A stretch of 64,000 bases of DNA from Plotosus lineatus (Eukaryota; Chordata; Actinopteri; Siluriformes; Plotosidae): contig CM045745.1 of assembly GCA_024760905.1 (NCBI GenBank), positions 8,105,282-8,169,281 of the forward strand, in the 5' to 3' direction. Shown piece after piece: positions 51,901 to 61,079 of this stretch. How positions within the stretch are numbered: the first letter of the stretch is position 1; each line of letters starts with the position of its first letter. The translations under genes were made by a program, and so were the position numbers. The notes under the pieces were generated by a model. That model did not search any database, was not told the DNA's origin, and worked only from the letters and a program-made list of their open reading frames with translations.

Positions 51901-52372
51901 TTCCGCTTGCTTACATGTGAGTTTCAGCACGAATTTTGAATTTTTTATGAATATTTTTATTTTATTTTATTTTTTATTAAAATACTGCGATGTACCAAGA
52001 CCGTGATGCTCAAATCGCGAAGTGGCAGGGGATGACTGTAGCATTTTTCCCCTTCTGAAATGCTTAAAACCTAAGAGCTCGGGGGGCCCCCCCCCCCCCC
52101 CCCCCCTGTCCCCACACCAGGGTTTCACCCTGGACCCGACTGGGGGCCTGCGCCACCCAGACCCCTGGCTGATTTTCAAATATTTTGATCATGGTCAAAT
52201 CACATGCCTGATCATAGGACCATGAAACTTCACATATACCCAAAACAGCATGCAATGAGTCCATTTCCATTCCTGTTCTTATTCATCTTGAGGCGAACCG
52301 TTACTGAGCTTCTTAAAGTTTGTTCTGTGTCTGTGTCTGTGAATATGTCCGTGAGTGTGTCTGTGTGTGTCT

Positions 52373-52431
<59 letters not shown>

Positions 52432-53319
52432 TAGAAATTTGGTCTTTAGTGTTAGTGTGCACCCACCATGTCGCTCAATAAAATTGTACTTTTACACATT
52501 TCCTCAAATTTCAAGGAGTCAAGTCCTAAGGGACATTGGTTAATCAGATGTAAAACTTTACGTAAAGATTCTGCATGTACAGTACTTGTATGTAAAGGGA
52601 AGAAGAATTCATTCATTCATTTTCTGTAACAGCTTAATCCTAATTACGGTTGCAGGGAGCCATCCCAACTCCGGGCGAGAGCAGAGTACACCCTGGACGG
52701 CTCGCCATACCATCACAGAAACAAGCTGATGGCTATGCAACTACTCTTGTCGAAAGTTAACAATGGTTCAACCGGGGATTTAGCTCAGTTGGTAGAGCGT
52801 CCGCTTTATCCTCCGGTAGGTCGGAGTTCGAATCCGGCCGCGTCATAACATAAGACGTTAAAATTTGGCAGTTGTTGCTTCCTGCTTGGCGCTCAGCATC
52901 AAAAGGATAGAACAATGCAATAACTGGCGCTGCACAGTGGCGACAGGTGCCTAGCGCACAAAGCAAATTTCAATGTATGTAATGTACTTTGACAATAAAG
53001 AGTTGTTTGTTGTTTGTTTGTCATTTACATGAACCTCACACCATAGACGGTGAGAGACATGGCCGGCCTTTGATAACCCAGTTAGCTGCTCTGGGGGACA
53101 GCAGTGACAACCTGTTGAGAGTGGAGCTCGAACCCCCAACCTTGGGATCAGTAATCCAGCACCTTACCACCAGGCCACCACTGCCAGGGAAGAAAAAAAT
53201 CAGGATTGAAAACGCCATTTTAGCTTGTGGCAACAAAAATCACCAATTTCAAAATTCATATAGTTGTCAAAGCTCAAAAATATTCCATTTTAGCTTTTTT
53301 CATGATGTAGATTCAAATG

Positions 53320-53370
<51 letters not shown>

Positions 53371-56300
53371 AAAATTTAAAACTAGGTGGTGAAAAGTTTA
53401 CTGAAAGTCTTTGGAACGGAATTGCTGCATGGCATTACAATGAGTATTGAACTGATATTCTAATCCAGCTAAAATAAAATTCAAGTGGTTGTTATTTAGC
53501 ATCGGATGTTTGAGACAACAGTATTCTCCCTCATAACTGGCAGTACTATATTTTTCAATGTGTTCAGACCTGGAGATTTTGTTTATACAGGTATACCTCG
53601 ACTTAAGTCATTTTGAGTTAAGTCATTTTTGATTATGTAGGGGAGCCTCATAATCCAAACGCTGTAGAGTTTGAACAAATAGGAATCCAAACAAAAAATC
53701 TGTGATTTTTTTTCTTTCTGGAAAAGTCGAGCTCAAGAAACATTCGAGAAAAAATGAGAGAAAAGTGTGCGACTTCCAGAAGTTGTTGATACTATGTATG
53801 TTCTGAGGAAGTCTGGAAGTTGTTGATACTATGTATCATCCTAATAAAGCTGTCCTGGGGAAGTTTGGAAGTTGTTGATACAGTACTATGTACTTATCAC
53901 CCTCATAAAGCTAAAGCTAGCGCATAAAGCTAAGCTAAAGTGCTAAAAGCTAAGCTAAAGCACTAACAGTGCTGTGATCACCTTTAACGATGAGGTCATG
54001 AGTCACTTTCGTAAGGTTTTGAAAAGAAAGCAGAAACAAGCCACGTTAGAAATGTTCTTCAAGAAAGGAACATCCTGAAGAAGAGTCATCCATGCAAAGC
54101 GGTAGCAAGAGGAAAAACACCTTTTGGCTGATTTATCTGAAGCTGTTATGGAAGGGAATCCTCCTCTTCTCTCCCTCTCCAACATTTACGTATGCCAACT
54201 GCTCACCACCGCAAAGGTTAAAATTATTATCTTTATTGTTCTTATGCTTTAACTGCACTGTGGTTTTTATTTTAGTGTGTTATGGTCTCTCACAAAATAG
54301 TTGCGCATTGGAGAGGGGGCGTGGCTGTCACACGTGGGGTGGAGTGCTAAATAAACACACCTGATTTCATTTAATCACGGGCTATAAAGACTAGCAGCAC
54401 TCTTCCCAGTGCTAGAATACTGTCCCTCTTCCCCGTGATCTCTCTGGCTCTCAGCTCTGTGCTCCACCAGTTTCCGCTTAAGTTTGATTTCTGTGTTTCT
54501 AGTGCTCTAGTGCCGGTGCTCTAGTGCCTTCCCAGTGAACAATAAAGCGTACCCGTTTTCATAGTTGAAATGGGGAAACCGTAGTCACTGTAATAGAGAT
54601 GCGGAGAAACACGGAAATCAAACTAAAGCGGCAGAGCACGGAGCTGAGAGCCAGAGAGATCACGGCAAAGAAGGGGACAGTCTTGTAGCACCGGGAAGAG
54701 TGCTGCTAGTCTATATAGCCCGTGATTAAATGGAATCAGGTGTGTTTGTTTAGCACTCCACCCCGTGTATGACAGCCACGCCCCTCTCCAACGTGCATTT
54801 TACCGCGCAACTCTTTTGTGAGAGACCATGTCTGTCTACCTTTCGGCTTTTTCCCTTTTACTCGGGAGACGCCGCAGTGAATCATCTGATTCGCATGTTT
54901 TTGATTTGGCAGAGGTTTTTACGTCGGATGCCCTTCCTGTCACAACCCTTTTAGCAAGGGACAGAAACACGCTGACGACTTTGCAGCCTACTCTTTACGA
55001 ATGTCAGCAATGGTTCTTTTAAATGCCTCTCACCATAGACAGTGAGAGACATGGCCCGCCTTTAATAACCCAGTTAGCTGCACTGGGGCAGACAGTGACA
55101 ACCCTGTGGAGAGTGGGACTCGAACCTCCAACCTTTGGATCAGCGATCCAGCGCCCTATACCACTAGACCACCACTGCCCCCTTTTGTGAGAGACCATAA
55201 CACACTGAAATAAAAACCACAGTGCAGTTAAAGATTCTCTCAAAACACTGACCATAACATAGTGTACTGTATTCAATATTTTTTTTCACTTAATTTTCAG
55301 ACCTATGGTATGAGTTGTGATACAGTTAACTTCTGTTCAAAAGACTACAGAATGGATTAAGACCATTTACATTATTTGTAATGGGAAAAGCGGATTCCGA
55401 ATCTGAACAAATCGGAATCCAAAAAGCCGTCTGGAACGGATTAAGTTCAAGTACTGAGGCTCCACTGTACGTCAGTTTTCAAAAAATATATGGGAAAATA
55501 AAAAAAAAAAGTTTTAATCATCATAATCATATAATCACGCCCCACTATTTGAGAAGCACTGAATTAGCGGCAGCCCTGGCAACATATACATCATCACAAC
55601 ATTACGGGCATGTGATTCAAATTTAGCCAATGGCTTATGTTTCTCCCTCCTTCTGATTGGATGCAGATGATGTGTACACCTCTTTTTTTTTTTCTCCTTT
55701 GCGTACATGTTATCAACGTGATTGCTTGAATTGTGAATTCACTTTTTTTTAGTATGTTTTTAGTGATTATTTAAACCTGATGATGTCACTCAAACACCCT
55801 GCATCTTCTCTAGCTTCTGGTAAGGAGCCTAAGTGGTTTATTTGTTCATAAATATTATCACAGTACAAAATTTAAAACTTTTTACTTAATCATTACGACA
55901 TTTTACTGCATTATTACTGTATTAATGAGTCAGACTGTCTATAGAATGTGTTTAACAAGCATATTTTAGTGTATGTAATATCATAGATAGGGTTTTAAAA
56001 CCGCATCAATAATTCGCGGATTTCCGGGATCTGTGGGTGGGGAAGGAACTTATAACTGGAACTTTAAGTATATTTAGTATATTAAATATTATGTATAATA
56101 TTTTTCGACTTATGGCGTCCCTCCTGGAACCAATTAACGACATAAGCTGAGGTATACCTGTATTAGTATAACTCTGTTAATATGTAGAATCTTTATTTTT
56201 CCATTCATTCTGAGGACTCCTGACTTGTATGTAGGGGAAACATGTTAAATTTGGCAGAAACGAATCATTCTTTGTGTTGTTGCTTGATCAGGTGAACCTG

Positions 56301-56996
56301 AGCCCAAGTGTGAGAATGCCATGGCTGAAAGAGCAACAGATGAAGAAGAGTCTGAAGAACAGAGAGCTATGGGTCTGGTCTCTGATGATTCTTCTGCTCC
56401 ATTTGCCCTGGATGCACATGGCTCTCCAGAGGATGAAAATAGCAGCCCGGTGGAGGACAGTATGGATCAGTTAGACCAAGGTTAGTGCTTTAAACACACC
56501 TTTTACCAACAATCAAAAGATGCTGTTGTTTTCAGTACTGGAGAGTGTATAGATATGCTCTGCAGACTCAAATTTTACTGTGTGTGTAAAGGACAAACTC
56601 AATAAAGGAAAAATTATATGAACAAAGATGGCCACAATTCTACATGGTGAAATGTTTTGAACAGCTTTGCGAAGCTGTTGAAATATTCATTTTTCAACTC
56701 AGTCAGGGTCAAGTAAACTAAACATATTGAATGAAACTGATATTCAATAAATTCAATTCCAGGTATTCACTAATCAGGTTGAATTTAATAACCTAAGACG
56801 ATGATTTATTCCTCATCGGAATTGTCGTCTGTGTGTGTTTACAGACTGGATCCAGAAAGAACTTGTACAGAAGAAAAGTTTGCATGTAAACACAGTTGGA
56901 GCTCTTGTTACAACTGTGTTGTTTATTTGGCTTAAAAATATTAGATTCGGTTTTCATTTGCAAATATATATCCTTTGTACCATTTGCCGCAGCTAG
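37817..56996 (+). CDS. Uncharacterised gene with coiled-coil first exon and 17.9-kb intron
   Basis: Proposed join 37817-38438, 56292-56480, 56845-56996: 963 nt, 320 residues plus stop, all junctions GT-AG and phase 1. Exon 1 and exon 2 are convincing; the last exon is tentative. The N-terminal half has a predicted coiled coil (about residues 50-100) resembling the leading region of teleost C2H2 zinc-finger proteins, then a Lys/Ala-rich stretch. Exon 2 is acidic. No zinc fingers are visible here; they may lie past the window or be absent. I do not recognise an orthologue. Function unknown; a nuclear protein is a guess from composition. Confidence 0.4.
38439..38874. other. Start of the large intron
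   Basis: No element recognised apart from short motifs; unique-looking. Confidence 0.4.
38875..39738. mobile_element. Tigger-like MITE carrying an hAT MITE
   Basis: CAGTGGTACCTTGACTTAC and its inverted partner AAGTCAAAGTATCACTG flanked by TA. An hAT MITE sits inside at 39025-39283. Confidence 0.85.
39025..39283. mobile_element. Nested hAT MITE
   Basis: Ends CAGTGCTTCTCAATTATTTT and TTTGAGAAGCACTG. Flanks ACCTTATA and GCCTTGTG are a decayed 8-bp duplication. Confidence 0.8.
39739..40530. other. Unassigned intron sequence
   Basis: AT-rich, no gene or clear element. Confidence 0.4.
40531..41425. mobile_element. Diverged relative of the fold-back element outer sequence, with hAT insertion
   Basis: CAGTAATCCTCCTTACTG, AATATGCTTCTTGAACATAT and GCCATTGGCTAAATTTGAAT match parts of copy B (61772-63463), but it lacks the arms and LINE centre. 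Interrupted by an hAT MITE. Confidence 0.6.
41057..41339. mobile_element. Nested hAT MITE with 8-bp target duplication (7/8)
   Basis: CAGTGCTTCTCAAATAG at left, ATAATTGAGAAGCACTA at right. Flanks TGCTAATT and TGCTAGTT. Confidence 0.85.
41493..42366. mobile_element. Tigger-like MITE
   Basis: CAGTCAGCCCCCAACTTACG at left and, inverted, a right end of GGGGGCCGACGATA. Contains ATTGG motifs (41648-41660) and a partial internal duplication (AAGTTGTTTTAATTCAGTAA at 41738 and 41941). Confidence 0.8.
42367..42500. repeat. (AT)n, (CA)n, (GT)n tracts
   Basis: Alternating dinucleotide runs. Confidence 0.95.
42598..42930. mobile_element. MITE of the GGATCCCTC family, right half
   Basis: Shares ATACAGATGGTATTGCATGA and AATTGAAGCACGAAGTAGCG with the copy at 29251. 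Confidence 0.7.
42932..43006. repeat. (GT)n(AT)n tract
   Basis: About 16 GT then about 20 AT units. Confidence 0.95.
43007..43267. repeat. Perfect palindrome with ~104-bp arms
   Basis: Left arm 43007-43110 and right arm 43164-43267 are reverse complements, each carrying a SINE family 1 head (GGATCAGCGATCCAGCGCCC) and a unique flank (CACTGTAATAACACTATTA). A third, inverted piece of the unique flank lies in the spacer (43123-43153). Confidence 0.92.
43211..43540 (+). mobile_element. SINE family 1, full length
   Basis: Head GTGGTATAGGGCGCTGGATC, B box GGTTCAAGTCCC, core AAAGAACCATTGCTGACTTT, tail GGCGACTCCCGAGTGAAAGG. Its head is the right arm of the palindrome. Confidence 0.9.
43601..44886 (+). 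mobile_element. CAGGCATGTG-ended DNA element, copy 1, deleted
   Basis: CAGGCATGTGATTT at the left and its inverse CAAATCACATGCCTG at the right. The interior keeps the start of the ORF (ATG at 43869) followed quickly by a stop, and drops the zinc-finger portion. Shows the empty target for the Tigger-like insertion in copy 2. Confidence 0.75.
44887..45344. other. Unassigned, includes a GC-rich patch
   Basis: 45095-45190 is a run of C- and G-tracts (CTGGGGGGGGGATTCGCCCC) unlike its AT-rich surroundings; origin not recognised. Confidence 0.4.
45615..46309. mobile_element. MITE with 20-bp inverted ends
   Basis: TCTTTGTTGGCGATAGCATG at left; its complement with one mismatch at 46290-46309. Carries an open frame at 45889-46113 that resembles nothing I know. 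Family not recognised. Confidence 0.8.
45889..46113 (+). CDS. Hypothetical 74-codon ORF inside the 45615-46309 MITE
   Basis: Begins [20 protein letters not shown] and continues [20 protein letters not shown]. Composition is ordinary, not low-complexity. It could be a relic of a longer transposon protein. No homologue recognised; it may be noncoding. Confidence 0.2.
   Translation: MMRQKKEFSFTIKDPNVKIINKLMCFKLSNTFADIFEQIQVNYKLPATARSVTKLFDFDTMLMAILRVDILKKP
46447..47189 (+). mobile_element. Tigger-like element with HTH remnant
   Basis: CAGTGGTACTCAACTTACG and its inverse ending GGTGAGGTATGACTG, flanked by TA. Two CATTGG blocks and a small ORF precede the right end. Confidence 0.88.
46893..47032 (+). 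pseudogene. Tigger transposase N-terminal HTH
   Basis: [20 protein letters not shown], then [20 protein letters not shown]. This is the CENP-B/Pipsqueak-type helix-turn-helix at the start of pogo/Tigger transposases (compare their MGPKK...[12 protein letters not shown] pattern). The rest of the transposase is deleted. Confidence 0.8.
47790..49234. mobile_element. Tigger-like element, 1.4 kb
   Basis: CAGTTGGCCCTCTACTTACG left end; right end is the inverse GTAAGTAGAGGGCCGACTG followed by TA. Contains ATTGG boxes (47965), an HTH-region relic (48151-48290), (GA)n(GT)n tracts (48455-48530, 48858-48905) and AATAAA motifs. Confidence 0.85.
49235..49998. other. Unassigned intron sequence
   Basis: No gene or element recognised. 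Confidence 0.4.
50263..50685 (+). pseudogene. Transposon zinc-finger N-terminus, start codon lost
   Basis: Open for about 140 codons. At 50263 CTG stands where copy 1 has ATG. Reads [39 protein letters not shown], then [20 protein letters not shown] and [10 protein letters not shown]. The CxxC...HxxxxxH spacing suggests a DNA-binding finger of the kind at the N-terminus of hAT-like transposases. It ends at TAG before the catalytic core, which is deleted in this copy. Confidence 0.6.
50700..51030 (+). pseudogene. Transposon C-terminal remnant (hAT dimerisation-like)
   Basis: [40 protein letters not shown], then [37 protein letters not shown] resembles the VExxFS...RxxL signature of hAT C-terminal dimerisation domains. 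It ends in a lysine/arginine-rich stretch. Confidence 0.55.
51438..52038. mobile_element. Tigger-like MITE nested in copy 2
   Basis: CAGTCATCCCTTGAATATCG and, inverted, a right end GGCAGGGGATGACTG, with TA flanks. 601 bp. The empty site is in copy 1 near 44735. Confidence 0.9.
52211..52609. other. Unassigned with (GT)n
   Basis: GT run at 52378-52428; otherwise nothing recognised. Confidence 0.5.
52610..53190 (-). mobile_element. SINE family 2 split by SINE family 3
   Basis: Left part 52610-52768 and right part 53026-53190 rejoin at the core (CAATGGTTC | ATTTACATGAACC). Confidence 0.85.
52770..53024 (+). mobile_element. SINE family 3, complete
   Basis: A box TAGCTCAGTTGG and B box AGTTCGAATCC in a well-preserved tRNA-like head (52774-52845), then GCTTGGCGCTCAGCATC and a tail TTTGACAATAAAGAG with TTG units. 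Confidence 0.88.
53191..53587. other. Unassigned with (GT)n
   Basis: GT run at 53322-53362; no gene. Confidence 0.5.
53985..54085 (+). pseudogene. Tigger transposase C-terminal remnant
   Basis: [20 protein letters not shown] then FFKKGTS before a stop. The FRKxLxRRQKQxxLxxFF pattern is the C-terminus of Tigger-type transposases. Confidence 0.7.
54247..55236. repeat. Fold-back palindrome, right arm split by a SINE
   Basis: Left arm 54247-54502; right arm 54608-54829 plus 55182-55236. Matching landmarks include ATCTCTCTGGCTCTCAGCTC and GGGGTGGAGTGCTAAA. Loop about 105 bp. Confidence 0.88.
54830..55181 (-). mobile_element. SINE family 1 with 17-bp target duplication
   Basis: CTTTTGTGAGAGACCAT at 54813-54829 and 55182-55198. 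Full length, 352 bp. Confidence 0.95.
55545..56085. mobile_element. Inverted relative of the 40531-41425 element
   Basis: GCCAATGGCTTATG, AAGCTTCTGG-type and ATTCGCGGATTTCC sequences match 40531-41425 in reverse. An hAT end (TATTTGAGAAGCACTG) joins it at the same position as there. Confidence 0.65.
56292..56480 (+). CDS. Uncharacterised gene, exon 2: acidic
   Basis: Acceptor GCTTGATCAG ends at 56291; donor GTTAGT starts at 56481. In the phase set by exon 1 it reads [20 protein letters not shown], continues through [18 protein letters not shown], and ends in [13 protein letters not shown]. About a quarter of residues are Asp or Glu. It has no stop in that phase and sits between repeats without being one, which supports a real exon. 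Confidence 0.6.
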
Positions 56997-57339
56997 CATA
57001 CAATAAAGATTTAGTGCTTAAAGTGGAATGAAAGGAAATTCTTCCAAAACTCTCATGTAACACTGAAAAAATATTTTATATTTTCATCATCAGGTGGTTT
57101 TTACTTATACCCATAAAGTTATAATCTACAATAATGCCTTTGAGAGTTTACTTTAACTTGTTTGAAAAGGTTGCCATTTTGATCTGTTTCACTATTGTAA
57201 GAGAATGAAGTCATGAATAGAATGTAGACTCTTCAGTTCCAAAAAAGCAAGATTGCTGGCAAAAATAACAGTATACAGATATTAAACTAACAAGTCAGAT
57301 ATAAACTAATGAACTCCTGAATAAAGTAAAGCTAAGCAT
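56481..57339. other. Intron 2/3' region of the uncharacterised gene
   Basis: No repeat recognised apart from the possible exon at 56845-56996 and the AATAAA at 57002. Confidence 0.4.
56845..56996 (+). CDS. Possible last exon of the uncharacterised gene
   Basis: TGTGTTTACAG ends at 56844. Read in the phase left by exon 2 it gives [20 protein letters not shown], a hydrophobic stretch VTTVLFIWL, and ends at TAG 56994-56996. AATAAA follows at 57002-57007, only six bases after the stop. The tidy phase and poly(A) signal support it; the odd composition and tiny 3' untranslated region argue for caution. It could be chance, with the true next exon beyond the window. Confidence 0.3.
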
Positions 57340-57399
57340 GAGATTTCCTTTCGGCTTTTACCCTTTATCAGGGGTCGCCACAGTGAATGATTCACACGT
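57340..57399 (-). mobile_element. 60-bp tail-only SINE/LINE insertion with 18-bp target duplication
   Basis: TAAAGTAAAGCTAAGCAT occurs at 57322-57339 and 57400-57417. The insert is just TTTCGGCTTTTACCCTTT, GGGGTCGCCACAGTGAATGA and a few bases. Confidence 0.92.
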
Positions 57400-57818
57400 T
57401 AAAGTAAAGCTAAGCATATCAATGCATAATTCCACATTACATTTGCATACATCAGACAAGCATCTGCTCATTGACACAGACATGTAATGTACATTAATGC
57501 AGAACGCCTTTGCAGAACTGCTTCTTTGTCTCTCCAGCCACCCTTGTTGCAGTACAATGGTGCCCCACCCACCCCCAACATACAAGCGTTTATTAAGCTC
57601 ATGTTTAATCCCCTTCAACCCTCTATTAATCAACGTAGCATATCTGCATCTGTGCAGACTTTCCTAGGCCTATTGCACAAGTGAAGTGCTCCATGTAACA
57701 TCCTCTAACCACCTGAGGTCAGGCCCCTTTTCATATAGTTTAATTGTCTATTGACTCTTACATATGTCCATCAATGTGGACGCATCAAGGCACCTGAATT
57801 TTAGAACACTCACGGTAT
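57400..57818. other. Unassigned
   Basis: No gene or repeat recognised. Confidence 0.4.
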
Positions 57819-58171
57819 GTCTGTCTTCCTTTCGGCTTTTTCCCTTTTACTTGGGAGTCGCCACAGCGAATCATTTGATTTGCACGTTTAATTTGGCAGA
57901 GGTTTTTACGTCGGATGCCCTTCCTGTCACAACCCTTTTAGAAAGGGACAGAAACACGCTGACGGCTTTGCAGCCTACTCTTTACGAAAGTCAGCAATGG
58001 TTCTTTTACATGCCTCACACCATAGACAGTGAGAGACATGGCCCGCCTTTGATAACCCAGTTAGCTGCACTGGGGGGGGACATTGACAACCTTGGGGAGA
58101 GTGGGACTCAAACCCCCAACCTTTGGATCAGCGATCCAGCGTCCTATACCACTAGACCACCACTGCCCCTA
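57819..58171 (-). mobile_element. SINE family 1 with 16-bp target duplication
   Basis: AGAACACTCACGGTAT at 57803-57818 and AGAACACTCACAGTAT at 58172-58187. Full length. Confidence 0.93.
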
Positions 58172-58589
58172 AGAACACTCACAGTATACCTTTCATTAAT
58201 TTATTAAATCATCAGAATTTTATTGAATTGGGGGGAGGGGAGCAGTTTCATCTATCACTCTTGTGTCAAAACTATGGGTATGTGGCCATCACACCCAAAC
58301 AGTTGGAATAATGCTGGAAGCACAGAAGTATATAGAATGGCATTAATGATGTTTAGCAGATGTCTTTATCGAACATGACTATTGTTTTAAAATCTCATTT
58401 TAAAAACAGCAGAATAATTGAGGGTTAAGGACCTTACATTCAGTATATTTACATGCATATTAAATCAAGCTATGTTGAGAGCCTAGCCAGGCCACTGAAT
58501 TGGACCATTGGTCTCGTACCAATATCCAAGCATGCCAGAGAAACTGATTTATTGGTTGAAGTTTGTCTGACCCTGATGCAATAGTTGAC
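58172..58589. other. Unassigned
   Basis: No gene or repeat recognised. Confidence 0.4.
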
Positions 58590-58701
58590 AACATGTTTCT
58601 TTCAGCTTAATCCTATTTAGGGTCACGTGGAGGTTGGTGCCCATCGCAGCTGACTCTGGGCGAGGGCGGGGTACACCCTGGACAGCGTGCCAGGCAGGCT
58701 A

Positions 58702-58742
<41 letters not shown>
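58590..58742 (-). mobile_element. SINE fragment plus (GT)n
   Basis: CTTAATCCTATTTAGGGTCA to GGGGTACACCCTGGACAGC, then about 20 GT units at 58704-58742. Confidence 0.7.
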
Positions 58743-58746
<4 letters not shown>

Positions 58747-58759
58747 GGCTTCAGTGCAT

Positions 58760-58996
58760 CGCATTTTTTTTTTTTTTTATGTATTCATCGAATTTTTATT
58801 TACATCTTATGCATTATTTTTGAATGTTTAATTGTTATTATAGCATTTATAGCATTGAATATGTATTTATTGATATTATATACACACATACATGCACGTG
58901 TACGTTAGTCAGGAATATTGATCCTACTTCGTGGAATTTGGCGGTTGCAGGGGGATCTCGGTCCCAATTAACCGCGGAAAGTGAGAATCCCTGTAT
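58760..58996. mobile_element. MITE of the GGATCCCTC family, reverse
   Basis: GAATGTTTAATTGTTATTAT to CCCAATTAACCGCGGAAAGT and GAGAATCCCTG. Confidence 0.75.
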
Positions 58997-59017
58997 GTGT
59001 ATATAGATATAGATATA

Positions 59018-59931
59018 CAGTGGTACCTTGACCTATGAGTGTCTTTTATAACAAATTTTCCATTATACAAGCTTTGATCCCACCAAAGATCTGCCCCATC
59101 TAACAAGCAAATTTTTTTATTTGTAAGCTCTGCTGGGGAAATGGCTTTTCAGGGCTGATTAACCTTGTATTCTTCCGCGTGTATTCCTCCGCGCTCCGAG
59201 AACACCTTGTGCAGTACTTCTCAATTATTTTCCTTGACGCTACCTATCGGAAGAAAAAAACATTTCACAGCGCCCTGTGTTTACTGAATTTCATATCATT
59301 TGCCCTGTGCTTTTTCCCTGCAACATTGGGAACACAGTGAGAGTGCCACTGCCACCTCGTGTGGATGTGCAATTGAACTTGATTCTATTAGAGTATGGCA
59401 AAAAAGCATTTTCCCCAGGGCCATACACACCCCTCCCGTCATCACCCCGGTCCCCCAAGGGGGACACGTCCCACTATTTGAGAAGCACGGCCTTGTGGAA
59501 GTTCACCATGAGCCTTTCCTCTGTGGTATTCGTAGCCTGCACATGCACAAAATTCTCCTCCTCCACTGTTACGCACCACCTCATGCCTGCCCATATGACG
59601 TCTTCGCCGCAGTTGATGGCCGGAAGGGTTAGTTGACTTATTGTTTATTCTTATTTTATTATTATTATTATTATTATTATTTATTATCAATTATTATTAA
59701 TGTTAATCTGCACGTGTTCTTATTATTATGAAATATTTATTGGTTTCACATGTTTATTTTTAATATATTTGGTCAACTATACATGTTTGTGGCAGGTTAT
59801 ATGAGTTTGGGAGGGGATTAGAACGGATTAATTAATTTTGTATTTTTTCCTATGAGAATAATTGTTTTAGCTAACGAACTTTTTGGCTTATGAGCTCACC
59901 CTCGGAACGGATTAAATTCATAAGTCAGGGT

Positions 59932-59933
<2 letters not shown>
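59018..59933. mobile_element. Tigger-like MITE carrying the same nested hAT MITE
   Basis: CAGTGGTACCTTGACCTATG left end; right end decays into (GT)n after CATAAGTCAGGGTA. hAT MITE at about 59212-59489. Confidence 0.8.
59212..59489. mobile_element. Nested hAT MITE
   Basis: CAGTACTTCTCAATTATTTT to ATTTGAGAAGCACG. Flanks ACCTTGTG and GCCTTGTG. Confidence 0.8.

Positions 59934-60021
<88 letters not shown>
59934..60021. repeat. (GT)n(CA)n tract
   Basis: GT then CA runs, able to form a hairpin. Confidence 0.95.
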
Positions 60022-61065
<1,044 letters not shown>

Positions 61066-61079
61066 TATCACACATGCAA

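Larger units (their letters stand above)
49999..52210 (+). mobile_element. CAGGCATGTG-ended DNA element, copy 2
   Basis: Same inverted ends as copy 1. Holds a zinc-finger ORF (50263-50685), a second coding remnant (50700-51030) and a Tigger-like insertion (51438-52038). hAT-like by its protein remnants, but no clean 8-bp duplication was found. Confidence 0.75.
53638..55467 (+). mobile_element. Inner Tigger-like element
   Basis: Left GGGGAGCCTCATAATCC; right end inverse TACTGAGGCTCCACTG. Holds a transposase C-terminal relic and a fold-back palindrome. Confidence 0.7.
53588..56160. mobile_element. Outer Tigger-like MITE with nested insertions
   Basis: CAGGTATACCTCGACTTAAG and its inverse ending GCTGAGGTATACCTG, flanked by TA. 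Nearly all of the 2.6 kb between its ends is later insertion. Confidence 0.8.

Noticed and set aside
49999..52210. Assigning the element firmly to hAT by an 8-bp duplication
   Set aside because: Flanks AATCATTA and ATCATAGG do not match cleanly, and copy 1 flanks do not match at all.
52774..52846. Possible tRNA gene
   Set aside because: Good A and B boxes, but it continues into a SINE body and poly-TTG tail shared with 35813/36521, so it is a SINE head.
57764..58207. 147-codon open frame
   Set aside because: Translation of a family 1 SINE; the same peptide ([20 protein letters not shown]) recurs at every reverse copy.
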